Shown here: positions 14,111 through 22,079 of the stretch, one piece after another
Position numbering within the stretch: the first letter of the stretch is position 1
Layout: every line of letters begins with the position of its first letter
Assembly (NCBI GenBank): GCA_035575035.1
Contig: DATLYH010000037.1
Span: 1-23,379, forward strand
Length of the DNA stretch: 23,379 bases
DNA from: DATLYH01 sp035575035
Lineage (GTDB): Bacteria > Planctomycetota > Planctomycetia > Gemmatales > Gemmataceae
Direction: 5' to 3'
Made by a program: the position numbers and the translations under genes
The notes under the pieces: generated by a model
The model's database searches: none
Seen by the model: the letters and a program-made list of their open reading frames with translations, nothing else
What the model was told of the DNA's origin: nothing

Positions 14111-15408
14111 GCGTGAGCGAGCCGGGTCACCCGCTCGGCGTCCCGGGGGGCGGTGGCGGCCGCGGCGAGGCAACATAACCCCGCGAAGATCAGCGCCCCC
14201 GAGAACACCGTGAACGCCGTCTGCCGGCCAATCCGGTCGCTGACGAGGCCGAAGACCGGCGGAGCGAGCGTGTCGCCCAGCAGGTGGAGGATGAAGACGG
14301 CCAGCGCCCAGGCAGTGCCGCGCTGGGCTGGGCTGACGACGTTGGCGATCTGGGTATTGACCGCAGGCATGCACATGAAGATCAGGAAGCAGCCGGCCGT
14401 CAGCGCGGGCAGGAACACCCCCCGGTCCGGGACGAGGAAACCGGCCAACAGGCAGGGCCAGCCCGTCAGGAAGCAGACCCCGGCCAGCAGCGCGTAGGCC
14501 CCCTTCATCCGCTGGGCCAACCGGTCGCCGAGCAAGCCCGAGACGACCATGCCGCAGACCCCCGCGACCAGGAAGACCACCGCCAGGAGGCGAGCCTCCT
14601 GCGGGCCCAGACCGCGCTCGTCCTCGAAGAACTTGACGCCGAAGTGAATCAATGGGATCAGGGTGACGACCGAAAACGCCTGACCCAGGATAATCAGCAG
14701 CAGCGTGGGCGTCCGGAGGAGATGCAGGTACTGGCCGAGGCCCCCGCCATGCATACCGTGGTGGGCCCCTTCGCTGGCGCCCCGCGGCGGGTCGGGCATG
14801 GCCGCGATCAGCGCCGCCACTAGCAGCCCAGGAAGGCCAGCCAGGTAGAACATGTTCCGCCACGGGGCCGCTAGGTAGATGTCGATCAGGTCGGCCGGCA
14901 GGCCAGCCGCTTCGTACACCTCCCTCCAGTCGATGTAAAACAGCACGGCCGTGAGGATGAAGGCCGTCGTGCCGCCCAGCGGCATGCCGAGGTAAAAGAC
15001 CGACAAGGCCCGTCCGCGCACCTCCTTGGTGAACAGGTCGCTGATGAGCGATGGGCCGATAATCAAGCAGCCCGCCTCGCCGACGCCGATGAGGACGCGG
15101 GCCACATAGAGCACCTCCTTCGATTGGGCCATGCCCGAGGCAATGGTGGCGGCGCTCCAGATCAGGATGCACAGTCCAAACAGCCGCGTCCGGCTAGTGC
15201 GGTCGGCGAGGAACCCGGTGGGCACGGCACAGAGCATGTAACCGAGCGTGAAGAGCGTCCAGAGCAACCCGAACTCGAAGGCGTCCAGCCCCAGCGCCTC
15301 CTCGAGCGGTTTTTCCAGGGCGCTGACCAATTGGCGGTCCAGGTAGTTCAGGAAGTTGGCGGCGAAGATGATGCCCAAGGCCCAAAGGGCGGCGCGTCGG
15401 CTGGTCAT
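14089..15408 (-). CDS. Major facilitator superfamily transporter, spinster-like
   Basis: This 439-residue protein has the hydrophobic pattern of 12 membrane helices. The first helix carries FAANFLNYLDRQLVSAL, the NYxDR signature of spinster-like and organic-anion MFS carriers. The loop after helix 2 has GFLADRTSRTRLF, the family motif GxLaDrxgrkr, and a related GLLGDRLAQRMKG follows in the second half. Substrate cannot be told from sequence; small organic acids or lipids are usual. ATG 15408 starts directly before the first helix; an ATG 16 codons upstream adds a non-hydrophobic Ser/Arg stretch and neither has a clear ribosome-binding site. The last residues (about LAHAGGERPV) and the TGA stop are encoded by the dispersed repeat, so the original C-terminus has probably been replaced. 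Divergent from the small gene at 15723. Confidence 0.88.
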   Translation of the reverse strand: MTSRRAALWALGIIFAANFLNYLDRQLVSALEKPLEEALGLDAFEFGLLWTLFTLGYMLCAVPTGFLADRTSRTRLFGLCILIWSAATIASGMAQSKEVLYVARVLIGVGEAGCLIIGPSLISDLFTKEVRGRALSVFYLGMPLGGTTAFILTAVLFYIDWREVYEAAGLPADLIDIYLAAPWRNMFYLAGLPGLLVAALIAAMPDPPRGASEGAHHGMHGGGLGQYLHLLRTPTLLLIILGQAFSVVTLIPLIHFGVKFFEDERGLGPQEARLLAVVFLVAGVCGMVVSGLLGDRLAQRMKGAYALLAGVCFLTGWPCLLAGFLVPDRGVFLPALTAGCFLIFMCMPAVNTQIANVVSPAQRGTAWALAVFILHLLGDTLAPPVFGLVSDRIGRQTAFTVFSGALIFAGLCCLAAAATAPRDAERVTRLAHAGGERPV

Positions 15409-15722
15409 GGACAGACACCGGGACAGACTTGGACTGCAATGTCTAGAAAGAGGCATGATAACGGTTGTTCCGGCCGGCAGAAAGGGCTTTCAGGCGGACC
15501 GTTGCAACCCTGAGGGGAGCCGGAGGCGCGTCCGGGGGAAGCGGCGCATTTTCTCCCGCTATCCCAAACGCGGTGGTAGGTCGTGAGGAAAACTTTATAT
15601 TCCAGCCGGCCGTCCGGCGATGATAACATGGGCGGGAGATGCTGAAACCATGGACCGGCGAAGTGCCAGCCGTCGAGAATTGCCGGCGGGCCAGGATTGC
15701 CTGACTGGTACAGGGTCGCAGG
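15409..15722. other. Divergent intergenic region
   Basis: This 314-base stretch lies between the MFS start and the small unknown gene. It includes the 48 bases of an alternative, longer MFS N-terminus. A relatively AT-rich patch near 15590-15603 (AAAACTTTATATTCC) could be a -10 region for the plus-strand gene, but no matching -35 is clear. I see no RNA gene or repeat in it. Confidence 0.4.
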
Positions 15723-16094
15723 ATGGATCGGCTCCGCGAGTTCCTGGAAGACATCAAGCAGAACGACCGCGCGCGGGGCAATTTTCTCGGCCTGCTCAAC
15801 GTGGTGATCGGCCGCCGCATCTGCCTGCCGGATGGCACCTTGGTCAGCAACGGTGTCACCTGGCGGGAATTGGCGGCGCTGTTGAAGAAGCTCCGCTGGG
15901 ACAAGGAGGTGGTGCGCGAACTGGGGCTCGACCCGGCCGCCCTGCCGCCACGCGATCGCCAACGCTACTGGTACAGCGCCATTGCCCAGGCCCAGGTTGA
16001 TTCTCCCAAGGCGACGGCGGCCGGCAATCGCCTTGCTGCCGAGCTGAAAGCTATTGGCTACCAGATCGGCCCACCTCCGGGCGCGGGCAAATGA
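15723..16094 (+). CDS. Small soluble protein of unknown function
   Basis: I do not recognise this 123-residue protein. It is charged and mostly helical, without signal peptide or membrane segment. It starts MDRLREFLEDIKQND, then has GNFLGLLNVVIGRRICLPDG, a helix VTWRELAALLKKLRWDKE, a motif LPPRDRQRYWYSAIAQAQ and a Gly/Pro-rich end. The amphipathic LLKKLRWDKEVVREL segment could be a protein-protein or nucleic-acid contact. Codon use looks like that of its neighbours, with G or C in most third positions, and there is no overlapping better candidate, so I take it as a real gene. The ATG is preceded by CAGGGTCGCAGG, a weak ribosome-binding site. It is convergent with the D-aminoacylase gene, with only 5 bases between their stops. 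Confidence 0.68.
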   Translation: MDRLREFLEDIKQNDRARGNFLGLLNVVIGRRICLPDGTLVSNGVTWRELAALLKKLRWDKEVVRELGLDPAALPPRDRQRYWYSAIAQAQVDSPKATAAGNRLAAELKAIGYQIGPPPGAGK

Positions 16095-16099
16095 GCCGC

Positions 16100-17659
16100 T
16101 CAGCGGGCCGTGCTTTTGTGCCGCAGTACCTTGCCGGCCAACACCCCCGTGTACTTCCCCTCGTCGATTGCCGCCTTGCCGTTGACGAACAGATAGCGCA
16201 CGCCCGTGGCATACTGGTGCGGCTTGTCGTAGGTCGCCTGGTCGCGGAATGTCTTGGGGTCAAAGACGACCACGTCAGCGTAATAGCCCGCCTTCAGGTA
16301 GCCGCGCTCCGGCAGCTTCAGGATGTCGGCGGGCAGGCCGCTGGCGCTGCGCAAGGCGTGCTCCAGGCTGATCACCTTCTCCTCGATGGCGTAGCGGCCG
16401 ATCTTGCGCGGGAAGCAGCCGTAGCTGCGCGGGTGCGGCACCGTGCTGCTCGGCACCTGGGCGGAGCCGTCACTGGCAGTGGCCACGAACGGCTGCTTCA
16501 TGATCAAGCGCACGTCCTCCTCGCTCATGCCGAAGTTGACGATCTGGGCCCCGCCGTGGCGCTCGATCTCCAACACGATGTCAAGGACCGGCCGCTTCTC
16601 CTCGGCGGCGATGGCGTCGAGGCTCTTGCCCTGCCAGGCGGGCCGGGGCGCGTAGCGGGCGATGCGCAGGCTCTTGCCGCCGTCGTGCCCCTCCAGCCGC
16701 TCCGCGATGGCCTTGCGGAGGCGCGGGCCCTGCTCGGGGTCGTCGAGGCGGGCCAGGAAGTCCTTCTCGGTCCCCTCGCGGAACAGCGGCGGCACCACGG
16801 TCGCCCGCAGCGAGGTGCTGCTGGCGGTGTAGGGGTACTGGTCGGCCGTCACCTCTTGCCCTTGCTGCCGCGCCTTCTCGATCAGGGCGACGGCATCGGC
16901 CGCCTTGCCCCAGACTCGCCGCCCCGATGCCTTCATGTGGGAGATATGCACCGGGACCTTTGCCTCTCGGCCGATGGTCAGGGCCTCGTCGATGGCTGCC
17001 AGCAGGCCGGTCCCCTCATCGCGGATGTGGCTGGCGTAGTGGCCGCCGTGCCGGGCCACCACCTTCGCCAGCGCGATCAGCTCGTCGGTCTTGGCATAGG
17101 TGCCGGGGTTGTAGATCAAGCCGGTGGACAGGCCCCAGGCACCGTCCCTCATGCCCCGATCAACCAGCGCCTCCATCTTCTTCAGCTCGTCCTCGGTAGG
17201 GGGACGGTTGGCGTTGCCCATGACACGTGAGCGGACGGCGTTGTGCGGCACCTGGTGGATAACATTGCTGCCGACGCCGCCTGTTTCCATCCGCTTGAAG
17301 TAGTCGGCCACGTCAACCGGGCCGCCGCCGCAGTTGCCGGTGACGATGGTGGTCACGCCCTGCATCAGGTAATTGAGGTTGGCCCGGGTGGCCTTGCCGG
17401 TCAGGGCTGCGTCGCTGTGCGTGTGCAGGTCGATGAAGCCAGGCGCGGCGATCAGGCCGCGGCCGTCGATGACGCGCGGCCGGCCGGCAACCGCGAAGGA
17501 GCCGATGGCCACGATACGCTCGCCGCGGAGGGCGAGGTCGCCCTTTCGGCCGGGCTGGCCGCTGCCGTCGTACAGCAGGACCTCGCGGATGACGACATCG
17601 GCCTCGACGGGTTCGGCGGCGGCAAGGGCAAGCAGGACGAGAGTGGACAGCGTGAACAT
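16100..17659 (-). CDS. Exported N-acyl-D-amino-acid deacylase (D-aminoacylase, amidohydrolase family)
   Basis: These zinc enzymes hydrolyse N-acyl-D-amino acids to a free D-amino acid and a fatty or acetic acid. The 519-residue protein has a signal peptide (MFTLSTLVLLALAAA, then EPVEA) and the amidohydrolase start VIREVLLYDGSG. The metal motif PGFIDLHTHSD places H79 and H81. GNCGGG with C110 is the D-aminoacylase bridging cysteine. SHIRDEG (H211), ISHMKASG (H241) and ATASDGS give the remaining family residues. Length and motif order are those of the family. ATG 17659 is preferred because it opens the signal peptide and has GGGAG upstream; the frame extends 17 codons further without hydrophobic character. 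An exported form suggests use of acylated D-amino acids outside the cytoplasm, perhaps from cell walls or peptides. Convergent with the small gene at 15723. Confidence 0.9.
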   Translation of the reverse strand: MFTLSTLVLLALAAAEPVEADVVIREVLLYDGSGQPGRKGDLALRGERIVAIGSFAVAGRPRVIDGRGLIAAPGFIDLHTHSDAALTGKATRANLNYLMQGVTTIVTGNCGGGPVDVADYFKRMETGGVGSNVIHQVPHNAVRSRVMGNANRPPTEDELKKMEALVDRGMRDGAWGLSTGLIYNPGTYAKTDELIALAKVVARHGGHYASHIRDEGTGLLAAIDEALTIGREAKVPVHISHMKASGRRVWGKAADAVALIEKARQQGQEVTADQYPYTASSTSLRATVVPPLFREGTEKDFLARLDDPEQGPRLRKAIAERLEGHDGGKSLRIARYAPRPAWQGKSLDAIAAEEKRPVLDIVLEIERHGGAQIVNFGMSEEDVRLIMKQPFVATASDGSAQVPSSTVPHPRSYGCFPRKIGRYAIEEKVISLEHALRSASGLPADILKLPERGYLKAGYYADVVVFDPKTFRDQATYDKPHQYATGVRYLFVNGKAAIDEGKYTGVLAGKVLRHKSTAR

Positions 17660-17838
17660 GACGGCGGTTCTCCCATCGTCGGCGCAGGACCGGCCTCCCC
17701 ACGCGGACACGGCAGGCCCGCTGCCCGCTCCGTGAAGACCGATTGGCGGGGGAAGCCCTGGTTCGACCCGAACCGGCAGCGGCGATGATAACCGATCCCA
17801 GCCCGGCGGGGTAGGGGCGGACGGAGAAAGGAACGGGC
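17660..17838. other. Upstream region of the D-aminoacylase gene
   Basis: These 179 bases hold no gene. A short perfect hairpin, GGTTCG and CGAACC around ACC (17760-17774), lies about 100 bases before the D-aminoacylase start and might be an operator or the end of the transcript of the decayed gene next to it. No promoter could be assigned. Confidence 0.35.
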
Positions 17839-17985
17839 TCAGGAAAGCTCCGCCGGCACGACAACCGGGATGCCCCCCAGGTCACAGACGGTGCCGAGCA
17901 AGATTTGCAGGTCGAGCAGCGGCTCGGTGCAGCAGACGTAGTAGAGATCGTAGACCAGCTTTTGCCGCACGCTGTAGCAACTGAG
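17839..17985 (-). pseudogene. Decayed C-terminal tail of an exopolysaccharide sugar transferase
   Basis: The last ~48 codons of a minus-strand open frame, ending at the TGA at 17839-17841, read RQKLVYDLYYV, then PLLDLQILLGTV. This matches the end of polyprenyl-phosphate sugar phosphotransferases of exopolysaccharide systems, which typically finish with KLxYDLYYI, then LLDLxILLxTV and a short tail. The middle of the motif is altered (CCTEP in place of a xxMSL-type segment) and the last 15 residues do not fit. Upstream codons show no transferase similarity: the membrane helices and the catalytic domain are missing. I take it as a relic, not a gene. It lies next to the polysaccharide-type operon at 18523 and may be what remains of a former member. 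Confidence 0.6.
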
Positions 17986-18522
17986 AAAATCGTGGACATT
18001 CGCTGCCGAACCATCTATCCTTCTCCATACGTGGAAGGGCCGCTGGGGTGCCCGTTCTGACCCGGCAGCTGGGGCTGGACTCGCTAGCACTTGCCCAAGT
18101 TCCGGGCAGCTGCTGTTCGAGCAGGCCGAACTCAAGCGCGTTCGGCTACCAACTGTCCGAGTTCGGCTGCCGGAAGGAGCAGGTACCCGAACCGCGTGTG
18201 CGTCACCGGCCGAGTATCCCGCGCGTGGCGATCCTATAAGCGGCCGGCGTGAGCCGGCCGGTTCGGGCGAGCGGCCGGCGTGAGCCGGCCGGTCGAGGCG
18301 CTGAGGGATCCACCGGCCCATTCCCCCGCGGTCGCTTCGCCTCCTCTCCCCCATCCAAACGCTCCTGGTCCCTGACCGGGAGTTCGCCCTGGGTCGGAGC
18401 CTGTCAAAGAAGACAAGCTCCTTACTGATTCGCCGTACCGACTCGCGGGACACGCCGCGGACGTCCCGGCCGGGCCTTCCGCGGGCGCGCCGGGAGCCGC
18501 CCCGCAATCAAGGAGTGATACC
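17986..18522. other. 537-base stretch without an intact gene
   Basis: Apart from the dispersed repeat at 18241-18297 I see nothing gene-like. The long minus-strand frame crossing it is Arg/Pro/Ser-rich and contains the repeat, as expected of noncoding GC-rich DNA. An imperfect hairpin CTCCTGGTC/GACCGGGAG lies around 18360-18382. The leader and promoter of the DUF1559 gene at 18523 must be in the last 200 bases, but no clear -35/-10 pair stands out. Confidence 0.45.
18241..18297 (+). repeat. Dispersed GC-rich repeat, second locus, two copies
   Basis: CGGCCGGCGTGAGCCGGCCG starts at 18241 and again at 18272, a period of 31 bases, separated by GTTCGGGCGAG. It is the same core as at 14031-14110 but in opposite orientation and with a different period. 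Each core contains the self-complementary GCCGGCGTGAGCCGGC-type stem, so each copy can form a hairpin. Confidence 0.85.
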
Positions 18523-19413
18523 ATGAGCCACTCTGGGCACCTCCCCCTCAGCCGACGCGGCTTCACCTTGATCGAGTTGCTGGTGGTAATCGCCCTTATC
18601 GGCGTTCTGCTCGCGCTCTTGCTCCCCGCCGTGCAGAAGGTGCGCGAGGCGGCCAACCGCGTGAGCTGTCAGAACAACCTCCGGCAGATCGGCGTGGCGT
18701 TTCACCACCATCACACGCAGCTGGGCTTCTTCCCCACGGGCGGCCATGAGTGGTGGTCCACCCCAACCTACATCAACGGCCAACCCGCCGTCGGGGAAAA
18801 GCAAGAGGCCGGCTGGGGCTTCCAGATTCTGCCCTACATCGAGGCGGAGAATGTTTGGCGCGGCGGCGGTGCTGCCAGCAACGCCGACCGCATCCGCATC
18901 GCCGTGGGCACGCCGAACAAGCTGTTCTTCTGCCCCTCCCGCCGGGCCCCTCAGACAGTCGTCTTCCAGTTCCCCGGCTATTTCAACGACCAGGCTGCCG
19001 TCTGCGCCCTGTGCGATTACGCCGCCAGTAACTGGGAGCTGACCGGCGTGGTGCGCCAGTACATCCCCACCCGCATCGCCGACATCACCGACGGCACGGC
19101 GAACACGCTGCTCGTCGGCGAGAAGCGCCTCAACCTGCGCTTCCTCGGGCAGGTGCAGAAAGATGACGACACCGGCTATGCCAGCGGCTGGGACCCCGAC
19201 GTTATCCGCCAAACCGAACTGCCGCCGCTGCCCGACTACAACGGCCCGACGAGTGACGGCGAGAGACACTTCGGCGCGTCGCATCCCGACCGGTTCAACG
19301 CCGTCTTCGCCGACGGGTCGGTGCGGCCGATCTCATACTCAATCAGCCCAATCATTTTCCAGTACCTCGGGGACCGAAGCGACGGCCAGCCGATCAACGC
19401 CGATGACCTCTAG
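18523..19413 (+). CDS. DUF1559 prepilin-like protein
   Basis: The 296-residue protein has a basic leader and the prepilin cleavage site G-FTLIELLVVIAL, a membrane helix to about residue 38, the DUF1559 segment LLPAVQKVREAANRVSCQNN, then a mid-domain with ILPYIEAENVW, DGTANTLLVGEK (the usual DxTSNTxxxGE-type motif) and a C-terminal H-x9-DG motif, HPDRFNAVFADG. It is a standard planctomycete DUF1559 protein, presumably cleaved by a prepilin peptidase and placed in or on the outer layers; its role is not known. The ATG has a strong AGGAG at 18511-18515. The polysaccharide-type genes follow on the same strand after 95 bases, so it may be their first operon member. Confidence 0.92.
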   Translation: MSHSGHLPLSRRGFTLIELLVVIALIGVLLALLLPAVQKVREAANRVSCQNNLRQIGVAFHHHHTQLGFFPTGGHEWWSTPTYINGQPAVGEKQEAGWGFQILPYIEAENVWRGGGAASNADRIRIAVGTPNKLFFCPSRRAPQTVVFQFPGYFNDQAAVCALCDYAASNWELTGVVRQYIPTRIADITDGTANTLLVGEKRLNLRFLGQVQKDDDTGYASGWDPDVIRQTELPPLPDYNGPTSDGERHFGASHPDRFNAVFADGSVRPISYSISPIIFQYLGDRSDGQPINADDL

Positions 19414-19508
19414 CCCATAAGAATGCCCCCGGGTGCCGGTCAATGCCGCGCTCCTGGAACCGTCGGTGCCCTCCCATTGTGAAACCGGAGATCACGGGAA
19501 GAATAGAC

Positions 19509-21425
19509 ATGGCCCTAGCGAATGAGTCGGTCAGCTGGATGGAGCCGGGGCTGAGCAGGAACGGGACAGGGGGGAGATGCCTGAGCCGCGTGCAGGTGGA
19601 TGGGAAGTTCTTCAGCCGGGGTGGGCGGCGGCTGCGCATCCGGGGGGTCACCTACGGCCCGTTCGCTCCCAGCGAGCGCGGCGAGCCATTCCCCGCGCCC
19701 GACCGGGTCCGCGCGGACCTGGGCCGAATGCGGGCCATCGGCATCAACGCCATCCGCACTTACCACGTCCCCCCCGAGTGGCTCCTCGCCCTGGCCGACG
19801 AGGAGGGGATGGCCGTCCTGGTAGATGTGCCGTGGCCCAAGCACCTCTGTTTCCTTGAAGACGGCCGGGTCCGAGGCGAGGTGAGGCAGACCATCCGCCA
19901 AGCGGTCCGGAGCGGCCGGCGCCACCCCTGCATCCTGGCCCACAGCATCGGCAACGAAATCCCGCCCGGCATCGTCCGCTGGTACGGCGCCCGCCGCGTG
20001 GAGCGGTTCCTGGCCGACCTGGCGGCCGCGGCCCGGGATGCGGACCCGGACCGTCTGGTCACCTATGCCAGCTACCCGCCCACCGAGTACCTTGACCTGT
20101 CCTTCCTTGATTTCGTGACGTTCAACGTCTACCTGCATGACCGCGAGACATTCCGGCGCTATCTCTTCCGGTTGCAGAACCTGGTCGGCGACCGGCCGCT
20201 GCTGCTGGGGGAGCTGGGCATGGACACGCGGCGGCACGGCGAGTTGGAGCAGGCCGAGTTCCTGGCCGGCCACCTGCGCGAGGCCCTGCTTGTCGGCCTG
20301 GCCGGGGCCTTCGTCTTCGCCTGGACCGACGACTGGTACACCGGCGGCCACCCTATCACCGACTGGGCCTTTGGCATTACCCATGCCGATCGGCTGCCCA
20401 AGGCCGCGTACCACGCCCTCCGCGAGGTCTTCGACCGCTCCCCTGCCGCCCTGCTGTCGTGGGCACCGCGCGTGTCGGTGGTGGTCTGCTCGTACAACGG
20501 CGGCCGGACCCTGGCGCAATGCCTTCAGTCGTTGCTGACCCTCGATTACCCCGATTATGAGGTGATCGTGGTGGACGACGGCTCGACCGATGACACTCCT
20601 GCCATCCTGGAGCGCTTCCCGACCGTCCGCACCATCCGTCAATCTAACCGGGGGCTGGGCGCGGCGCGGAACGCGGGGCTTCGAGCGGCCACGGGCGCCG
20701 TCATCGCCTACACCGACTCGGACTGCTTCGCCGATGCCGACTGGCTGACCCACCTGATCGCCCAACTGGCGCACAGCGGCGCGGCAGCGGTGGGCGGGCC
20801 GAACCTGAGTCCTGAAGACGGCTGGCTGGCCGCGTGCGTGGCGGCTGCTCCGGGCCAACCGACGCACGTGTTGGAAAGCGACCAGGTGGCCGAGCACGTC
20901 CCCGGTTGTAACATGGCCTTCCGCCGTGAGGCTCTGGAGGCGATCAACGGCTTCGACCCGCAGTACCGCAAGGCGGGCGACGACGTGGATGTCTGTTGGC
21001 GGCTGCAGCAGGCCGGCTACTGGATCACCTTCGCCCCCGGGGCCTTCGTCTGGCATCACCGCCGTCAGAGCCCGCGGGCCTACCTCCGGCAGCAGGCCGG
21101 CTATGGCGAGGCCGAGGCGCTGTTGCAGTTCAAGCACCCCGACAAGTTCAATGGCCGCGGCGACGGCAAGTGGCGTGGCGTGCTGTACGGCGCCTCGCTG
21201 CGGGGCCTGCATCTGGGCCGGCCGATCATCTACCGCGGCACCTTCGGCACCGGCCTGTTTCAGTGTCTCTATCAGCCAGGCCCGGCCCACTGGGCGATGC
21301 TGCCGAGCACCCTGGAATGGCACCTGGCCGCCGCGCTGGCCGGCCTGGCGGGTCTCTTCTGGCCGCCTGCCTGGCTAGCCGTGGCGGTCATGCTCGGCTT
21401 GTCGCTGGCAGTCGCTGCCTTGTAG
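19509..21425 (+). CDS. Glycoside-hydrolase-like / GT2 glycosyltransferase fusion, cut short by an in-frame TAG
   Basis: From ATG 19509 (GGGAAGA upstream) 638 residues are read before the TAG at 21423. Residues ~20-300 form a GH2/GH5-like barrel: GVTYGPF, then INAIRTYHVPP, the acid/base candidate E150 in SIGNEIP and the nucleophile candidate E235 in LLGELGMD, with WTDDWYTGG after it. Residues ~320-560 are a family 2 glycosyltransferase: VSVVVCSYNGG, VVDDGSTDDT (D356, D357), the DSD metal motif D403-D405 and the acceptor-side GDDVDVCWRLQQAGY. Hydrophobic segments begin near 605. Such fusions suggest that one membrane-bound enzyme both trims and extends a glycan. The frame continues without any shift for 218 more codons after the TAG with matching character, so this is probably a truncated form of an ~856-residue protein. 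An upstream ATG at 19443 lacks a ribosome-binding site. Confidence 0.85.
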   Translation: MALANESVSWMEPGLSRNGTGGRCLSRVQVDGKFFSRGGRRLRIRGVTYGPFAPSERGEPFPAPDRVRADLGRMRAIGINAIRTYHVPPEWLLALADEEGMAVLVDVPWPKHLCFLEDGRVRGEVRQTIRQAVRSGRRHPCILAHSIGNEIPPGIVRWYGARRVERFLADLAAAARDADPDRLVTYASYPPTEYLDLSFLDFVTFNVYLHDRETFRRYLFRLQNLVGDRPLLLGELGMDTRRHGELEQAEFLAGHLREALLVGLAGAFVFAWTDDWYTGGHPITDWAFGITHADRLPKAAYHALREVFDRSPAALLSWAPRVSVVVCSYNGGRTLAQCLQSLLTLDYPDYEVIVVDDGSTDDTPAILERFPTVRTIRQSNRGLGAARNAGLRAATGAVIAYTDSDCFADADWLTHLIAQLAHSGAAAVGGPNLSPEDGWLAACVAAAPGQPTHVLESDQVAEHVPGCNMAFRREALEAINGFDPQYRKAGDDVDVCWRLQQAGYWITFAPGAFVWHHRRQSPRAYLRQQAGYGEAEALLQFKHPDKFNGRGDGKWRGVLYGASLRGLHLGRPIIYRGTFGTGLFQCLYQPGPAHWAMLPSTLEWHLAAALAGLAGLFWPPAWLAVAVMLGLSLAVAAL

Positions 21426-21473
21426 GCCGCCCAGGCTCCTCTCGCCCCCCGGCACCGCGGGTTCGCTTCTCGT

Positions 21474-22079
21474 TTGGTGATCGCGGCCCTCTGCTATGCC
21501 CAGCCGCTGGTCCGCTCGTGGCAGCGCTTCCGGACCCGGTTCTTTGGCCGCGGTTCCCCGGTACTGGCCACCGTGCTCCCGGAAGGCCAGGGCAGGCGGC
21601 TGCCGCTGACCGGCAGCTGCTCGGTCGCCTACTGGAGCGAGCAGGGGGCCGAGCGGACGGAGCTGCTGGCCTTGTGCGTTGCCTATCTGCACGAGCACCG
21701 CCTGGGGGCCACCATCGATTCGGGTTGGTCGGATTGGGACCTGGAGATCCCCCTTCACCCCTGGACGCTGGTGCGGGTCTGCACGGCCCAGGAAGATCAC
21801 GGCGGCGGCAAGCGCCTGATCCGGGTGCGCTACCGGCTGCGGCTGACCCGGTTTGCCCAGGCCGTCAGCATCCTGGGCGCCGGTGCCGGCGCGGTTGCGG
21901 CCGCCGGCCTGCATGTTCCATCCGCCGCTGTGGGGGCCGGGGTGCTGGCGGCGCTGCTTCTGGGGGCTTGGTGGCGTGGGTCGGTCCTGGCGGCGCGAGT
22001 CGTGGCCGCCTTCGACGGCCTGGCACGAAGCATGGACCTGTTGCCCTGTGGGCCGGCTCTTCGGAGGGGCAAGCGATGA
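21474..22079 (+). pseudogene. In-frame 3' part of the GH/GT2 gene behind the TAG codon
   Basis: The same reading frame as the GT2 gene continues from 21426 to the TGA at 22077-22079. The first 16 codons (AAQAPLAPRHRGFASR) precede a GTG at 21474, the only plausible separate start, and no Shine-Dalgarno sequence stands before it. The part from GTG gives 201 residues: a helix VIAALCYAQPLVRSW, an RFRTRFFG basic turn, a soluble middle (LPLTGSCSVAYWSEQG, WSDWDLEIPLHPWTLV) and two membrane helices (about 21850-21990). The sequence across the TAG is smooth and would read LQAAQAPL with CAG in place of TAG. It can be a nonsense mutation, a readthrough site, a sequencing error, or a separately translated product. 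It overlaps the ABC transporter start by 4 bases (ATGA). Confidence 0.6.

Noticed and set aside
14000..15172. 390-codon minus-strand frame overlapping the MFS gene
   Set aside because: It is a shifted frame of the MFS gene, rich in Arg, Gly and Pro, with no membrane helices.
16095..16107. Bidirectional terminator between the convergent stops
   Set aside because: CCGC-TCA-GCGG gives only a 4-base stem, with four T residues several bases away; too weak to call.
16091..17230. 379-codon plus-strand frame opposite the D-aminoacylase gene
   Set aside because: Antisense shadow of a gene with complete catalytic motifs.
17839..18507. A 222-residue protein on the minus strand
   Set aside because: Only its last ~48 codons resemble a protein family; the rest is Arg/Ser/Pro-rich and includes the dispersed repeat.
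19515..21323. 602-codon minus-strand frame opposite the GH/GT2 gene
   Set aside because: Antisense shadow; the plus strand has clear hydrolase and GT2 motifs.
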